This document shows positions 29,956 through 42,135 of a stretch of DNA of 64,000 nt, in pieces. The notes below the pieces were generated by a model, which searched no databases, was not told where the DNA came from, and saw nothing but the letters and a program-made list of their open reading frames with translations. A program made the position numbers and the translations under genes. Origin of the DNA: Strongylocentrotus droebachiensis. Its lineage: Eukaryota; Echinodermata; Echinoidea; Camarodonta; Strongylocentrotidae. The DNA is taken from positions 361,857-425,856 of the forward strand of contig JAVYIG010000892.1 of the NCBI GenBank assembly GCA_035222895.1, read 5' to 3'. Each line of letters opens with the position of its first letter. Position 1 is the stretch's first letter.

Positions 29956-32728
29956 GGTGTCAACATGTGCGATAGCATCTCAATGGATGAAATCCACCTT
30001 CACGTCACCATTGTCGCTATGTCTGGCAAGGTTTATGGTCATTCTTAGCAATTCATGGCATGAGATTTGAATGCGTTAGTAAACTGGTCTATTGCTTTAT
30101 ATTTGTAGTATTTGGCTGAGAGGTGAAATAATATAAGTAGATGCTGCATTGTGGATGCTGGGAAATAGTATTTTGAGCATAAATCTAGCATCTTTATGCC
30201 ATCATTCCTTTAGTTTGGGATATGACTCATCCAATATATGCTATTTTCAACAAATACAGAGAAGAGAGAGAAAGTATGTAGAAGAAATTAAAATAGTATG
30301 TACAAAATAGAATGCTTTTGGGTGAAGATTGTGTCAGTTTTATCACTTACAATATCTGTGTGTTAGATGGAACAAGATATTAGCTCTCTTTCTTGAAGGT
30401 TTTTTAATTCTTCAAGAAAGGATGGTTTTTGTTATTCTACCAATCTCACATTGGCCTCTTCAGCACAAAGAACCCGTTATGAATCAGGGTCAAGTTATTG
30501 CACTTAAATTACAAACTTGATTTCTTAAGAATCTTGACTAAAATATTGTGAGTAAGCATTTATATGTGACATTATCAATTAAATCAAAATATCCGCAAGG
30601 AAATCATGTTTATCAAAAGTCGAAACACAAGTATTTGCAGTGACCTCTAATTTTACTTGATACAAAGAAATTAAGTTGTCTATACAGTTAGTAATAGCGA
30701 AGCAAGAGATATTTAGCAATAAGTCATAAACAGCATGAATTATTATCGGTATTCTAAAGTGTATAATATGTTCAGAAGGGTGTTTTATGTGGCATTTTGT
30801 CACAAATGGCTTTTCTTGCTCACTGTAGATTGAGAGATATAAAAATTCATTCTTTGGGACTACTATCGAGAATGATTCTATCCTTAAATGGTTGTTGTTA
30901 CTATGTCACAGCCAAGTATTATGAATGGGTGCTGGTTACCTGTTTCCAGAAAACAGTATCTTCTCCTCTCTCTCTCTCTCTCTCTCATTTCAAATCGGCA
31001 TTTAAAGGTCATGTAGATGCAATGCACACAGAATAGATAAAATCAAATTCTTTTCAGGGTAGCTTTAGACCTGCATCATAATCTGATGTTGTATTGGTGT
31101 AGAAAATGTGTGACGGCTTGCAGCTTTAAATTTCTTCAAATTTTTTCATCCAGTTTTAGAATACAAAAATTATTTTGCCATTGTATCATTGACTTTATGT
31201 ACAATTCGTTTGGAATGTATTTTTTAATTTTGTTTTATTGGTATTTTGGTATTTTTTCCTCTTTTTGTTGTTGTAAAGAATTAGCTGAAAGAAATGAGCT
31301 GTTGATACATTTCAAAGTGTAATTTTAGGCCTCAGAATATGTAGAGAATATACAATGGTAGCAGATAGTCCCATGTGTGAATTTTGAAGTCAGGCTTTCT
31401 GGTTGAAAGTAAAGTTCATGGAAGCCACTGAATTTTAGTCACCTGCTTTCATCAGTATTTCATTACATCTTTCTACAGAGAGAAAGCAGGGATATATGTA
31501 GATACACCAATTCGAGAGAATTGTCAAGTTGAGAGTATTGTATTATAAGAGTCATTTATGTATGTTGGTAAGAAAGAAAGAAGAATAGTCAATAATATAC
31601 ACATATACCGTATGTCCACTTTGCCACATCAAAGGGACTTGGAACAACAGTTATTACTGTCAGGCCAAACTGAGAAGTAAAACTTAACACAGACTTCTGT
31701 TTTTATTTGATGCTGTATGTTTCATACCTCTTCACTGGATTTGTTTTGTATATATTGTCCAATTTTCTTTTTTGTTAGGCAGGCAACTTTTATTTTCTTT
31801 CAGTTGATGCATTTGTAATTTTGTATTTTGAAAGTAAATCAAGTAAAGAATTTAAGAATGAAATTTTCTGCATTCACAATTAAGGCCAATTCAGATAAGG
31901 CAACATTTTCTGGTGTTTTTAAAAAAAATGATGGTATTACGTGTAATGCTGTTCACATTTCGGTATCTTGTAACACAGAGCCCAGTGAATACATGCATGC
32001 GAGTCCTTTGTTGCATGCACCTGCCATTCGTTGACATAAAAAATAAAAACATGGCAGCTTTTTGGCAGCGGTTTCCAACGCCATATCTGGACAAGCCTTT
32101 AAGTCGTACAAAGTAAAGACTGTTGAGAGACGAGAGGCATTACATTTCTTAAATATGATGCCCATTTACACTTTTCTGGCTCTCATTAAATAGTATGCCC
32201 TAAAGATAGCAAAACAATTGAAAATGTGACTTAAATAATCATTGGAGGACAAATTGTTTCCTAAAGATCAATTTTAAGGCGGAAACAAAGTTTGTCTTCA
32301 TCTTAAAATGATCTTATGAATAATTAATTCTGTATGTACAGAGCTAGAAGGGCCTTAACTGTGTGTTAGAGCATATGAGTCGATGTCCTTCTCACTCTAA
32401 ACAGATAATTGGTTCATGAGGATACAATGTTGAGTACCATAGAGCCAACAGCGAATGTTGACTTGGACTAGTGTAAATTTGAAGGATTAAATTATGTTGT
32501 CATTCCGTATTTTAGAGTGTACATATCTGTACAGAGGGTTTAATTATTGATACAGTTCAACGTAGATTATCATCCATGGAGATATTTTCAAAGGGAATTC
32601 GATTGATTTAATTCCCCTAAAGGTTTGAAAATCCACTTCAACTCTGGTGATGCATCATGCGAAGACCTTGCATCATTCTTTGTCAAAGTGTGAGTTCTAT
32701 TTTCATTGAATGTGTATGATTCTAGCAG

Positions 32729-32734
32729 AAATAA
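32729..32734 (+). terminator. ACIN1: Poly(A) signal candidate of ACIN1
   Basis: AATAAA followed about 25 bases later by a T-rich downstream element (ctctttttcttggttttc). An earlier AATAAA near 32042 is a weaker alternative. Confidence 0.55.
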
Positions 32735-33088
32735 AACGATTTGATATTAAATTGCTCTTTTTCTTGGTTTTCTATTCAATGAGGCTTTTGTGTGCATAGA
32801 AAGACTTGGTGTGGATGGAACATTTATTACCAATTTGATGCTTTAAAGAAATGAGGGCTGTGTGGATTAAGTGTGAATTCGCTGAGAAGATGAAGGAGAA
32901 TTGTTAAGTACTTTTTTTTCTTTTTTTTTTGTATTTCATGTTTTATTGATCCTTTTCATTTCAAATTAAACATCACATAACATCAACATAAGTTATGATG
33001 GATCACATAACAAAATATAAATAACGCAAAATGTACACATGTCTAAAATACATAAAAACAGCAATCAAAAGCTTACAAGAGACAACCA

Positions 33089-33196
33089 GGGCCCCGTCTT
33101 ACAAAGAGTTACGATTGATCCAAATCAATCGCAAGTTTGCAGTCTCTTATATGTATATAGTTGCGATTGATATCAACTCTTCGTAAGACGGGGCCC
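33089..33196. mobile_element. Foldback MITE 'gggccccgtcttacaaagag', copy 1
   Basis: 108 bases, nearly a perfect palindrome: gggccccgtcttacaaagag at the left and 'ctcttcgtaagacggggccc' at the right, with caatcgcaa/ttgcgattg pairs inside. A second copy is at 39360-39474 and a related longer one at 60784-60924. Confidence 0.85.
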
Positions 33197-33376
33197 AGGG
33201 ATGAACAATGCTCTTCAGAAAAGAAAAATTATTCAAAGAGTAGCACCTGGCAAAATGAAGAAAAAAAAAACGCAACCTGTAGTTCCTTCTGATATTTTTG
33301 CTCTGCATTCAGTATCCACTCCCCTCTGCCAACAGTGCAGGAAGTGTAGGCTATTGCTGAAATAGCAAATTTTCTT

Positions 33377-33397
33377 CAGGGGGGGGGGGGGGGGGGG
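33377..33397. repeat. Poly-G tract
   Basis: A run of about 19 G. Similar G or C runs of ten or more are scattered through the window, at 3989, 34999, 35911, 41400, 48092, 48214, 48235, 52415, 59289, 62127 and 63083. Lengths are prone to sequencing error. Confidence 0.7.
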
Positions 33398-33865
33398 CTG
33401 ATGTCTCCTGCCGAAATACAGTACCCTAGTTCGAGAGAGCAGGCAAATTAATAGAGCAAATTGTCATTAAAATATACAGAGCGAGATATGAAATATACAA
33501 AGGGATACTTAACTGACTGAATATAAGATTTTTTGTTTTTCCGTAATTTTTTGTTTTTATTTCGTTCAATATCAAAACAATATCAATAATTCTTCATAAT
33601 AACATAATACAAATAATATGATACATGTACAATCCATACATTTCAATGAAAAAAACGAATGAAATCAGTTAAATTATAACAAATCATCCATAGAAAAATA
33701 GTTGTTTTTCATTTTTACAAGGTAATTCAATATAAGATAGCACCCCCTATATCAATACACACACGCACACAAACCTCGTACAAATCTTATTTCTAACGTG
33801 AATAGTATGCACATACAAACATATCCCCTTGTGATAACTGATAACAGTATATTGTTTGGGTGGCA

Positions 33866-34060
33866 GGAACTTAAAGCTTATCTGCCGTAGTTTACAAGAG
33901 GGATTAGACCGCTCTGCAAGGTCACTGGACAGGTGGTTATCTCATCAACTCAGCTCTCAGTTAACATAAGAAAAAGAGGATCATGGGGGACCAATGGTCA
34001 CCGATTAGGAATTGTTTGTTATATAGAGGGCGCAAGTAGCTACCAGTAGTGCAGTGGGCC
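33866..34060 (+). repeat. Dispersed repeat with 'gttatatag' core, copy 1
   Basis: About 190 bases similar to 38486-38660: 'agggattagacc', 'ggtcact', 'gttatctcatca', 'cagctctca[ag]ttaacataag' and 'ggtcaccgattagg', then [tg]tatatag and 'ggcgcaa'. Family not recognised. A TATA-like word at a fixed position may be chance. Confidence 0.65.
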
Positions 34061-37000
34061 TTTAAAAGACCAGGATTTCTTTGGAAAAATTGCAAACAAG
34101 TGCCAATTGTATGATTGATATGAAAAGGCACATACGGTGAGTGTGGATTATTAATTATGTCTGCACTTGACGCATATGGGGTCGGTTTTAATGAATATTT
34201 TAAGGGGGGATTCAAGAGTACTATTGCGGTAGTTATAATTATGGTAGCCTCAGATGCAAGGTAGTATCCAAGATGGCCGGCTCCCATTTTCCCATCGAAA
34301 ATGACCCGCGGCACCCAATGATGCCTTATAATCTGTAAAATACTTGTTAATAATGATGGTACTGTAATCGGTTGGTGCATACGTGCAATAGCCCGCTTTT
34401 GGGTTTTTTTTTGTGGGGGGAGGGGGCCTTATTATTTCGGCTTGATCCTTATATTCATGAGTACTGTACATCCCTCAGTTACATAACCTTTACAATTTTG
34501 GCATTACATGCAGAGAGAGATACATTAAAATGACGAGCAATATTCCAATCAAACTTCTTTTTTGGTAATGGATTCATTTTTAGGAGAAAACGTTTCCCGC
34601 AACAACACACGTTATTAGACACTCATGCCCATTTTCAGATGTACTACCCATACTAAATTTGAAAAATCTTTTTGAAGTTTTTCATTGTTGTAATAAACAA
34701 TCTTTTAAAAGGATCCTACATTTATTGATAAAATGCTTATATCGAGAACATAATTGTCCATCTAAAACTTGAAAACACGTGAGAAAACACCTTCAGCAAT
34801 GACATATTTTATATTATCCCTTTTGAAACTTCTCCCCATAGACGGGTATATGGATCATTAAAGACTTACAAGGCCATTGTGATTGGAAATATGTTATCTA
34901 TAATGACACAATGGTAATGATGCACTTAAACGGAGGCAAGCCAAGAGTTATTCTTTGATCAAGCTCGATTCATTTGTGATTTTTTCCCCATATAATAATA
35001 CCCCCCCCCCCCCCCCCACAAAAGAAAGGGGGTGCCGTGTCTGATAATACAGCGTATGATTACAGTTGATCATCCAAACAAAATTAATAGTTCACTGGGT
35101 TGAAGTATGTAATAAAAATTGTGAAGGAAACGTTTTCAGATTATAACACGGATTTAATATGTGCTTATAATTATGAGAAATACAGCGGTTGCTACACAGT
35201 CATGCCTAAATGTTTTGATAATAATTATCTGAAGATTAAATCATGACTCTGGTACTGGTTCGAACGTTAAATTCTTACAAACATCGCATCATTATATGGC
35301 CGACTCCTTTGCATTGGCCCTTTTTGAATGAGGGGCGTAAGGGGAGGGTGGTACTTTACCCCTTCCTGACAGACTCCCACAAGAACAAAAAACAATGCAG
35401 CCCAATATTGTATACTTGCATAATCTTGACAAATTTGGGCAGTGCATTAGGAAAAGAGAGGCCGGAGAGATTAGGAGATACGATAATGGTTGCACATGGA
35501 GACGCACGCGATATCAGAGAAACAAGTATTTTAGACTTTTCATAAATTCCGCATAAAAAACATTAATTTTTCCATGATATTAAAATACGAATGACTTGAA
35601 TCTACATGTTATGCCTTTTAAAATAACTTTTACAAAATATTTTCAAGGGTGCTAGTGGCTTTCCATAAATAAGTCCAACTTAGAAATAAGTTCAACTTAA
35701 ATTTTTTGTGAAACACCCCCTGCATATATGCTCATATTATGATTTACTTTTTATTCCCACAATAAGTCTCTTTTGGGCGCTACACCCCCCCCCCCAAACA
35801 TGGGCCCTCAAAAAAAAAAGGTTTCCTCGCTGCATTCATTACCTCTCCTAATGCAAAAGTTTGGATACGAAACGGACCGACCTGCAGGTAAAGTTCACAT
35901 AGACTATGATCGGGGGGGGGGGGGGTCATAATGTTCTCTTGTAGCGACGATTGGTGTCCACAATTCGATCCTTTATCCATTAATCGTGACCCAAGTAACA
36001 AAAGATTCCAACATTATCTCGACCGAACTGCATCTAGCCGGAATAAGTCATTGGACCAACTACGGAAAGACTGTACTTTATTATTGTACTTTATTATTTG
36101 CATTCGTGTAAACTGAACTATTGTCCGTATGACGTCACGACCCGTACACATATCATTCGTGAATTTTGTGCAAAGGGAGAAACGCGGCCCGCGGGTTGTA
36201 TTTCTTTTATTCTCTCTTTTTACAGCTTTGTTCCCTTGTTTGATCGCCCCTCGAAATTCAACAACTCCCCATTCAAACTTGTTAAAGAGTGGGAAATGAG
36301 TTCACAACACACCAAAGCGTGCAGCACTCGGGACCATAGTTCCATAGAATCATATAATTTTGGGGTGCATTATTTTACATTGTAGGCCTTCGCAAAATAC
36401 GAGCGTATACCTTCTGGGGACTATGAATTCACAAGTTCATCTTATGCTTACAAACTTGAGGTCCTTTTGCGGGTAATTTCATGTTTGATTAATACATTCC
36501 TCGACCCTCGGAATCAAATTGGTTTACAATTGCGATGTGTACATTGGAAAATGGGGCCTGATGTTGGACTTGTATGAGTCGAGGTGCATGCACGCTCTAC
36601 CCGCGGTTGAACTTCAGGGGAAGCTTTTCCGATTGTGTTTCTCTCGACTTGCTTCTGGTGGCTTTCAGTTCTATAAGAGAAGCATTTTGTGGAGAACATA
36701 TTGGCAGGATAGAGCTGGGAGCGAGCCGGCCAGGGTTGAATTCGGAGATCAAACGTAAACACTACAGGATTGTGTGTCAGTCGAAATGTGAGCATGACAA
36801 AAGCACAAAAGAAACGAGGGTATTATTTTACTAATAGATATGTACAGCTAGGGCGAGAGAGGAGAGAACTAGGACGATAAATGCATTTTGAGGAGTGAGA
36901 CGGCAGAGCTATAAAGCATCAACGAGAGTTTGACCGTGACTCCTATGACGAAACGTCTCGGGGGAGATCTTTAAAAGCATCCCTCTTCGAACCGACCTCC

Positions 37001-38151
37001 AAAACAAATGAAGGATCATTAACCGCTGCATGGGCCTACGTAATGACGTCTTCGCAACCGGAAGAGCCTTCAAGATATCTTTGATTCTCCAGGAGGGGTG
37101 AGGATCGAGAGTCGACATGGAGGGGGAGAGGGAGGTCAGCGGGATTCGATTCCTGGTCAGGAAGAATCTTGAGTCGGCGAATGAACGAGGAGTATTCCTC
37201 CTCGCAGTCAGGAATGGAAAAGGTGAGATAAATCAAGCAATATTCTCCGACTTTGTGATTGTATTTGACTTGGTTGGGAATGGCACATTCTAGGAATAGA
37301 TCGGTCACTTTCGTTCCTTGGTAGATGACCCGTACTTGTCAGAGCAACATTTTGTACTGTTCCGAATCAATCGCAGAACCTCCAATCAATCGTAAACTTA
37401 CGATCGTATCTTTGAGACACAGATCGAACGATGATCACTTGCAATTAAGATAAGATAAGATCGACCCATGCAGGATCTTAACATTTGTGGAAATGAACAA
37501 TCTCGTTTATCTGGACTATTCTGATAAGGATGTCTTTGATGTTTGCATAATAATTATTGTAAGTTTTATGACCAAGACTGAATAATTCCCAGGGCAGCCA
37601 TGAATGAAGAAAAAAAAAGATTGTTTACAAGGACAGCCTAAACAAGACTATAGCGTTAAGACATATTGGGTCACGCCCCCTTTTTGTTTTGAATCAGTGG
37701 TATAAGTGGATGTTGTCTGCATGCAACCGACATGACAACATTATACAGTAATAATATATCCAAATCAGAGATTGTAAAACAATACAAGAAACAAACAGCA
37801 AGAATGATAATTATATTCACAATGATGGCCTAAAACAAGTTACCATGATACATCACGTGACAAGCACCCTCTACACGATACATTAAAAAGTTGTACTTTA
37901 TATGTTCATTAAAAAAATATGAGCATGCAAAAAAATACGAAGCAATTCATATAGTCACAATCATGCGCTAGTCGGAGATCGAGTTTCTTTTGCTGGACCA
38001 TCTAACTATTATATGAAAAGGAGAGGAAAGAAACATTCAGATATAATTTTATTGTCTGAGGAAAATGTCTGGTGTTCATGGATACTTGACGTGGTTATCT
38101 CCTAGCTAGCTTGAACATCCGTTCGGTGCTGTTCTGGAGAGGCAGTGCAGT
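34061..38151. other. Intergenic stretch with no placed gene
   Basis: Short open frames only. Poly-C/G tracts lie at 34999-35018 and 35911-35926. The part from about 35930 to 37320 is richer in CpG and GC than its surroundings, holds a perfect TGACGTCA at 36130-36137 and a one-off match (tgacgtct) at 37044, and has no recognised repeats. It could contain the promoter or first exon of the SLC6 gene. No exon boundary can be defended. Confidence 0.4.
36130..36137. promoter_or_regulatory. Perfect CRE palindrome TGACGTCA
   Basis: The consensus binding site for CREB/ATF. It lies in a CpG-richer stretch upstream of the SLC6 gene, 18 kb from its first coding exon. The link to that gene is inference. 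Confidence 0.35.
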
Positions 38152-38418
38152 GCAATGAAGGTGCGTGATAATATGCTGTGCAATATTCTATGTATAGATT
38201 TTTTAATTATGTACTGGCCTACTGGGAGTAGCATGTGTGGGGGCACATGCCTCCGGGCAACAGTGATGAACTTCACTTTTGTGCACCCTGACCCACTTGC
38301 TGCTCCCTTATCTCTTTGTTTGTTAATCCTTATTATGTACTTGTCTCTTGCTATGCTGTATTGTATTTGTGCTTTTTATATATGAATGGTCGAATAAATA
38401 ATAATAATAATAATAATA
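38152..38418 (+). mobile_element. LINE 3' end with (AAT)n tail
   Basis: Ends with 'atgaatggtcgaataaataa' and about seven AAT units, the usual tail of CR1/L2-type LINEs. Upstream 'ctcttgctatgctgtattgt' is typical of such 3' UTRs. No reverse-transcriptase code remains here. Confidence 0.5.
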
Positions 38419-38485
38419 AAAGATGTTTTATTCACAGCTGCTTCGTGTTTCTGTGTAGGTGAATTTTCGTAAATGGTTGTGATTT

Positions 38486-38660
38486 AAAGCCTATCTGCAC
38501 TAGTTTGACCTGGAGGGATTAGACCACCCTGCATGGTCACTGACAGGCAGTTATCTCATCACATCAGCTCTCAATTAACATAAGAAAAAGGGGACCATGG
38601 CGGACCAACGGTCACCGATTAGGTTTGCTATATAGGGCGCAATTAGCTTTAAGCAGTGCA
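38486..38660 (+). repeat. Dispersed repeat with 'gctatatag' core, copy 2
   Basis: Partner of 33866-34060 in the same orientation, diverged by substitutions and small gaps. It begins just after the LINE tail. Confidence 0.65.
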
Positions 38661-38807
38661 GAGGGGCTTAAGCACCCTCAGAGTAGGAGGCGGCACCGTC
38701 TGAATGGATGATGTAGCGGGCATGGCCGCATCCCTGATGCTCTTGGTATGTGTTATTGCGAGTGTGGATAACTCGGAAGCATGCATGTTCCAAAGACGAA
38801 AATATGT

Positions 38808-39060
38808 AGAGGTTTCGTCATCTAGTGGATACGTCAATGGACTGTGGATCACCGTGGTTAGCGGTTCGAGTCCCGCCGCAGCACTAATGTCCGCAGCACT
38901 AACTTTGGCAAGACATTAATCTACATTTTCCACTCTCCACCCAGATGAAGTATTAATGGGTTTACCCGATAGGAAAACATTTTCTTGAATGCAAACAGTC
39001 GGGTAATAATATGATACTTTGCGCTATATAAATATGACATTTATTTATTATTATTATTAA
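38808..39060 (+). mobile_element. tRNA-derived SINE
   Basis: The head contains an A-box-like 'tctagtggatacg' and a B box ggttcgagtcc at 38863-38873. The body has 'ttggcaagacattaatctac', and the tail is 'gcgctatataaatatgac' with (ATT)n. The same head occurs on the minus strand at 46836-47101. It is not a functional tRNA: the arms do not pair well and it has a long tail. Confidence 0.8.
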
Positions 39061-39359
39061 GGACCTTGGGTAGAAGCTGCACAAGAAGCAGCCATCACAA
39101 CATAACAAAAGTTTCTGCTATGAGAGTTGGTGTGTGCGTAGCTGGTGACAGGTTGTGACAGCTAGGCTAGATGGACTTGTTGAGGGAAACTGATTTATTT
39201 ATTTACATATTTACTCCACTCGATAATAAAAAAACATATCTACATTATTCAAGTAAACAGTGAACTTAAACAAAACAAAACAAAACACTTCAATACAAAA
39301 CAAAGCATTTACAATGTATACATCATATACAGAGTGGGAAAAATACAAGATAGAGAGCA

Positions 39360-39474
39360 GGGCCCCGTCTTACAAAGAGTTGATATCAATCGCAACTATA
39401 CATTATTTAGGAGACTGCAAACTTGCGATTGATTTGGATCAATCGCAAGTTCGCAACTCCTAAAGGCGGGGCCC
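39360..39474. mobile_element. Foldback MITE 'gggccccgtcttacaaagag', copy 2
   Basis: 115 bases with ends gggccccgtcttacaaagag and ctcctaaaggcggggccc. Internal caatcgcaact and aacttgcgattgat pair. Its interior is in the opposite orientation to that at 33089-33196. Confidence 0.8.
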
Positions 39475-41650
39475 TGGTCGGGTGAGGGCCGGCGTTAAAG
39501 ATTGAAAATCTTAGTTGTGCCTGCCCTAGCAAGAATAAGGAGAAGAAGAAGAATGAAGAAGAAGAGACGGAAATGTATATTTCGAGATAAGTCGTTGAGC
39601 TTTTATATAAAACAATTAGAAAGTAGTAAAAGGACAAGAGTATGTGGCGGGCCACAGACAAATCGACAGGTGAAATTAGAAAGAAATACGGAGAAAGGCA
39701 AACGCTGGATGAATTCCCCAAAACCATACTTCAACAATTATTGTTGGTAAAAGGGCATGCGTTAACAGTCATTCTTTCTACCTGTGTTTAGAGGAATTAA
39801 ATGAAGAACATTTTTTTAATGTTGAATTTCCAATGGTGGATCTTATGCATCGCGGGGAGCAATATGAAAATTGTTCAAAAGCGTTTAATTGACAAACAAG
39901 CTGAAGTGTGAGGTAAAGAATAAGCAGATTCGATTTATGGGACAGAACATAAAGGAGGATTGCTATCCGAGATTGACAGGAAAAATCGAGGAAGAAAAGA
40001 TGGTGAAAAGGAGAAGAGTTCCTTGGAAGGGTCTGCGGAGATGGCGGGAAGTGCATGCCCTTGCATGTTCTTGCCATAAAGTTATAGACATGTGCGGTTT
40101 TATTTTCATTGCTGTGATTTGTACCACAAAATACAATTCAAAGACAAAATCCAAAATTAATGTATCATGACAAACTTGTAGTAAACAATGATTGCATGAT
40201 GCGAAATAAAAATCATAAAATGTGTCGTAAATCGAAGTAGGACCTATAAAATTCGTTTTATCTCATGAGATTTGCATTTGGTTTTTGCCTCTACACGAAC
40301 TGAATGACTATTTAATGACAAGACGTGTTTGTTAAAATGGTCATTTCGAACGTGTGAATTGGCAACGTAAAGACTTTTATATCTCGAATAAAATCATGTT
40401 TTATTCCGATCATTAATTTTTTGAAGAAGAAAAATAGTCTATGACGAAGTATATCATTTTTTTTTAAACAATAAGTTCATCCAGGTTATAGATCTAAAGA
40501 TTTTGTTTGTGTTGGGGTGGGGGGCGGGGGGTCAACAGGGGGCGGTTGTGAAGGGATGGAGAGGGGTAACAACGTCATCACACCAAGCGAGATACATATG
40601 ACTGACAGACACAACTACTACATTTTAACATAAGCTTTACAAATCGTATGATTTGAAAGAAACATAGTTTTACCAGTCATTTTTCATACACATTTTACTA
40701 GAAAATTGAATAACATTGTAAATAGTTTTAAAGCAAACTTAAACGAGTCGGGATTATTTCGCTTGCCCCTTTCAAATAATCAGTGATTCACTGTATCAAA
40801 AAACAGATCATCAGCAAATGTAACTGAGGAACTATGTCCGCATTTTGATCAATATAGTTAAAAATTCTATCAACAATAGCGCCATCACTCATCGGTCTTT
40901 TGTTTCCAAATAATACCACTGTTCGAATAACGTGCACAGATTTTAATGTGATCATTTTTTAACGGAATGAAAAATAAAGGTAGCCTTATCCTCGACGTTT
41001 TAAAAGGAAATGAAAGCGGTTGCATGATATATTGTTTCAAGATAATTACTGAAAATGTATACAAATTAGTGAAATTATTAAGAAGAGGAGGGCTATATAG
41101 GACCAAAAGTTCGAGGAGTTAAAATGGTCTTTGGAGATGATCTGCAAAGGCTTGGCTTTACAAGAGTTCAGAGAAGATCAATCCGGGGTGATTATGATTC
41201 GGACCCCCTTTGACAATTGACAACTGCCACTCCCCACCCGCCAACATTTGCACCATCTCCACTCTTCAGCCTCGGAGAATATTCCTACTGTTTTGCACTG
41301 TTCACATCCAAGCATGTAGGGCAATACCAAAAGCAGTCCCATTGGCTTTCGGCCGTTCTCACTGGTACCAATTATCTGCCGGGTGGAGAGTGCATGGCAA
41401 CCCCCCCCCCCCCCCACACTCAGTTTTATTTAGGGTACACGTATGCATGTTCCCTCCCTTTGAAACCACCCCCTAAGTCCGTGTGTGTTAAGTCTATACG
41501 GGCCGATTTTGTTTGTGTATTACGAGCCGGACTTCGTAGCGTGAAATGTACCCTTTACCGTACATTTTGGGAACATGAAAGCGGTCCCTCCTTTCTCGGA
41601 GTGAGGGGGGGGGGGGTGGAGGGAGAGCAATGTAGGTTACTGTCTTACCA
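39475..41650. other. Intergenic stretch, no gene recognised
   Basis: A/T-rich with short open frames only. A 147-codon open frame starting at 41217 runs through poly-C and poly-G tracts and has no recognised similarity. Microsatellite-like aag repeats lie near 39537-39560. Confidence 0.45.
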
Positions 41651-41651
41651 A

Positions 41652-41742
41652 ACGATGTGAATGCCGCGGCTCGGACTTGAATTGCGAACCATGTTATTCA
41701 CAGTCCGGCAACGTTTCCAATGTCCACAAGACCACGGCACCT
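41652..41742 (-). mobile_element. SINE head fragment
   Basis: On the minus strand: 'ggtgccgtggtcttgtggac' followed by a degenerate B box and 'gccgcggcattcac'. It matches the heads of the SINEs at 46836 and 63308 but is more diverged. Confidence 0.55.
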
Positions 41743-42135
41743 GCATGCACTATATTATACCAACTTTTTTCCACTAAATCTTCTATTTTCTCCCTTTTTC
41801 ATTTTCTGATTGACAAGGATATGACAAGTAATATTATTGACAAGGTATGCGTAAATATTGATCCATGGACTACGGGTAATAAACGTGATTCGAACTCGTC
41901 CATGGTTTCCGACCTAGGCCTTTTCCTTTGATAAAAAAAACTGTTTAAATATGAGCAATTGAGCAATTCGAATTCAGGCTTCTATCCTAGTTTTTCTTTT
42001 TAGTTCTAACTCTGAGATAAGTTGCAGTAATGGCGCGAAGCACAGCCCCAGTAGAGAGTGGTTGGTATATCAGTATCATGATGATAAGTTTGCAGTAATG
42101 GCGTAGCATGTACGACCCTGCCATGTAGGGGTTGG

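Larger units (their letters stand above)
29612..32756 (+). other. ACIN1: Probable ACIN1 3' UTR, about 3.1 kb
   Basis: AT-rich sequence with no exon-like open frame follows the stop. It ends at an AATAAA at 32729-32734 followed by a T-rich element, a good poly(A) signal context. Three UGUANAUA (Pumilio-type) motifs occur at 31497, 31747 and 32518. Apart from one short inverted-repeat element near 29822-29955 it is nearly repeat-free, unlike the flanking introns, which supports a transcribed UTR. The true cleavage site needs transcript data. Confidence 0.6.

Noticed and set aside
36574-36834. An 86-codon open frame in the CpG-richer block as a gene
   Set aside because: No similarity recognised, and overlapping frames of equal length exist on both strands.
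38808-38880. A functional tRNA gene
   Set aside because: A and B boxes are present, but the cloverleaf does not pair and a SINE body and (ATT)n tail follow. The same holds for 46836-47101 and 63308-63484.
41217-41660. A 147-codon open frame
   Set aside because: It runs through poly-C and poly-G tracts, has no recognised domain, no splice context, and overlaps another frame of similar quality.
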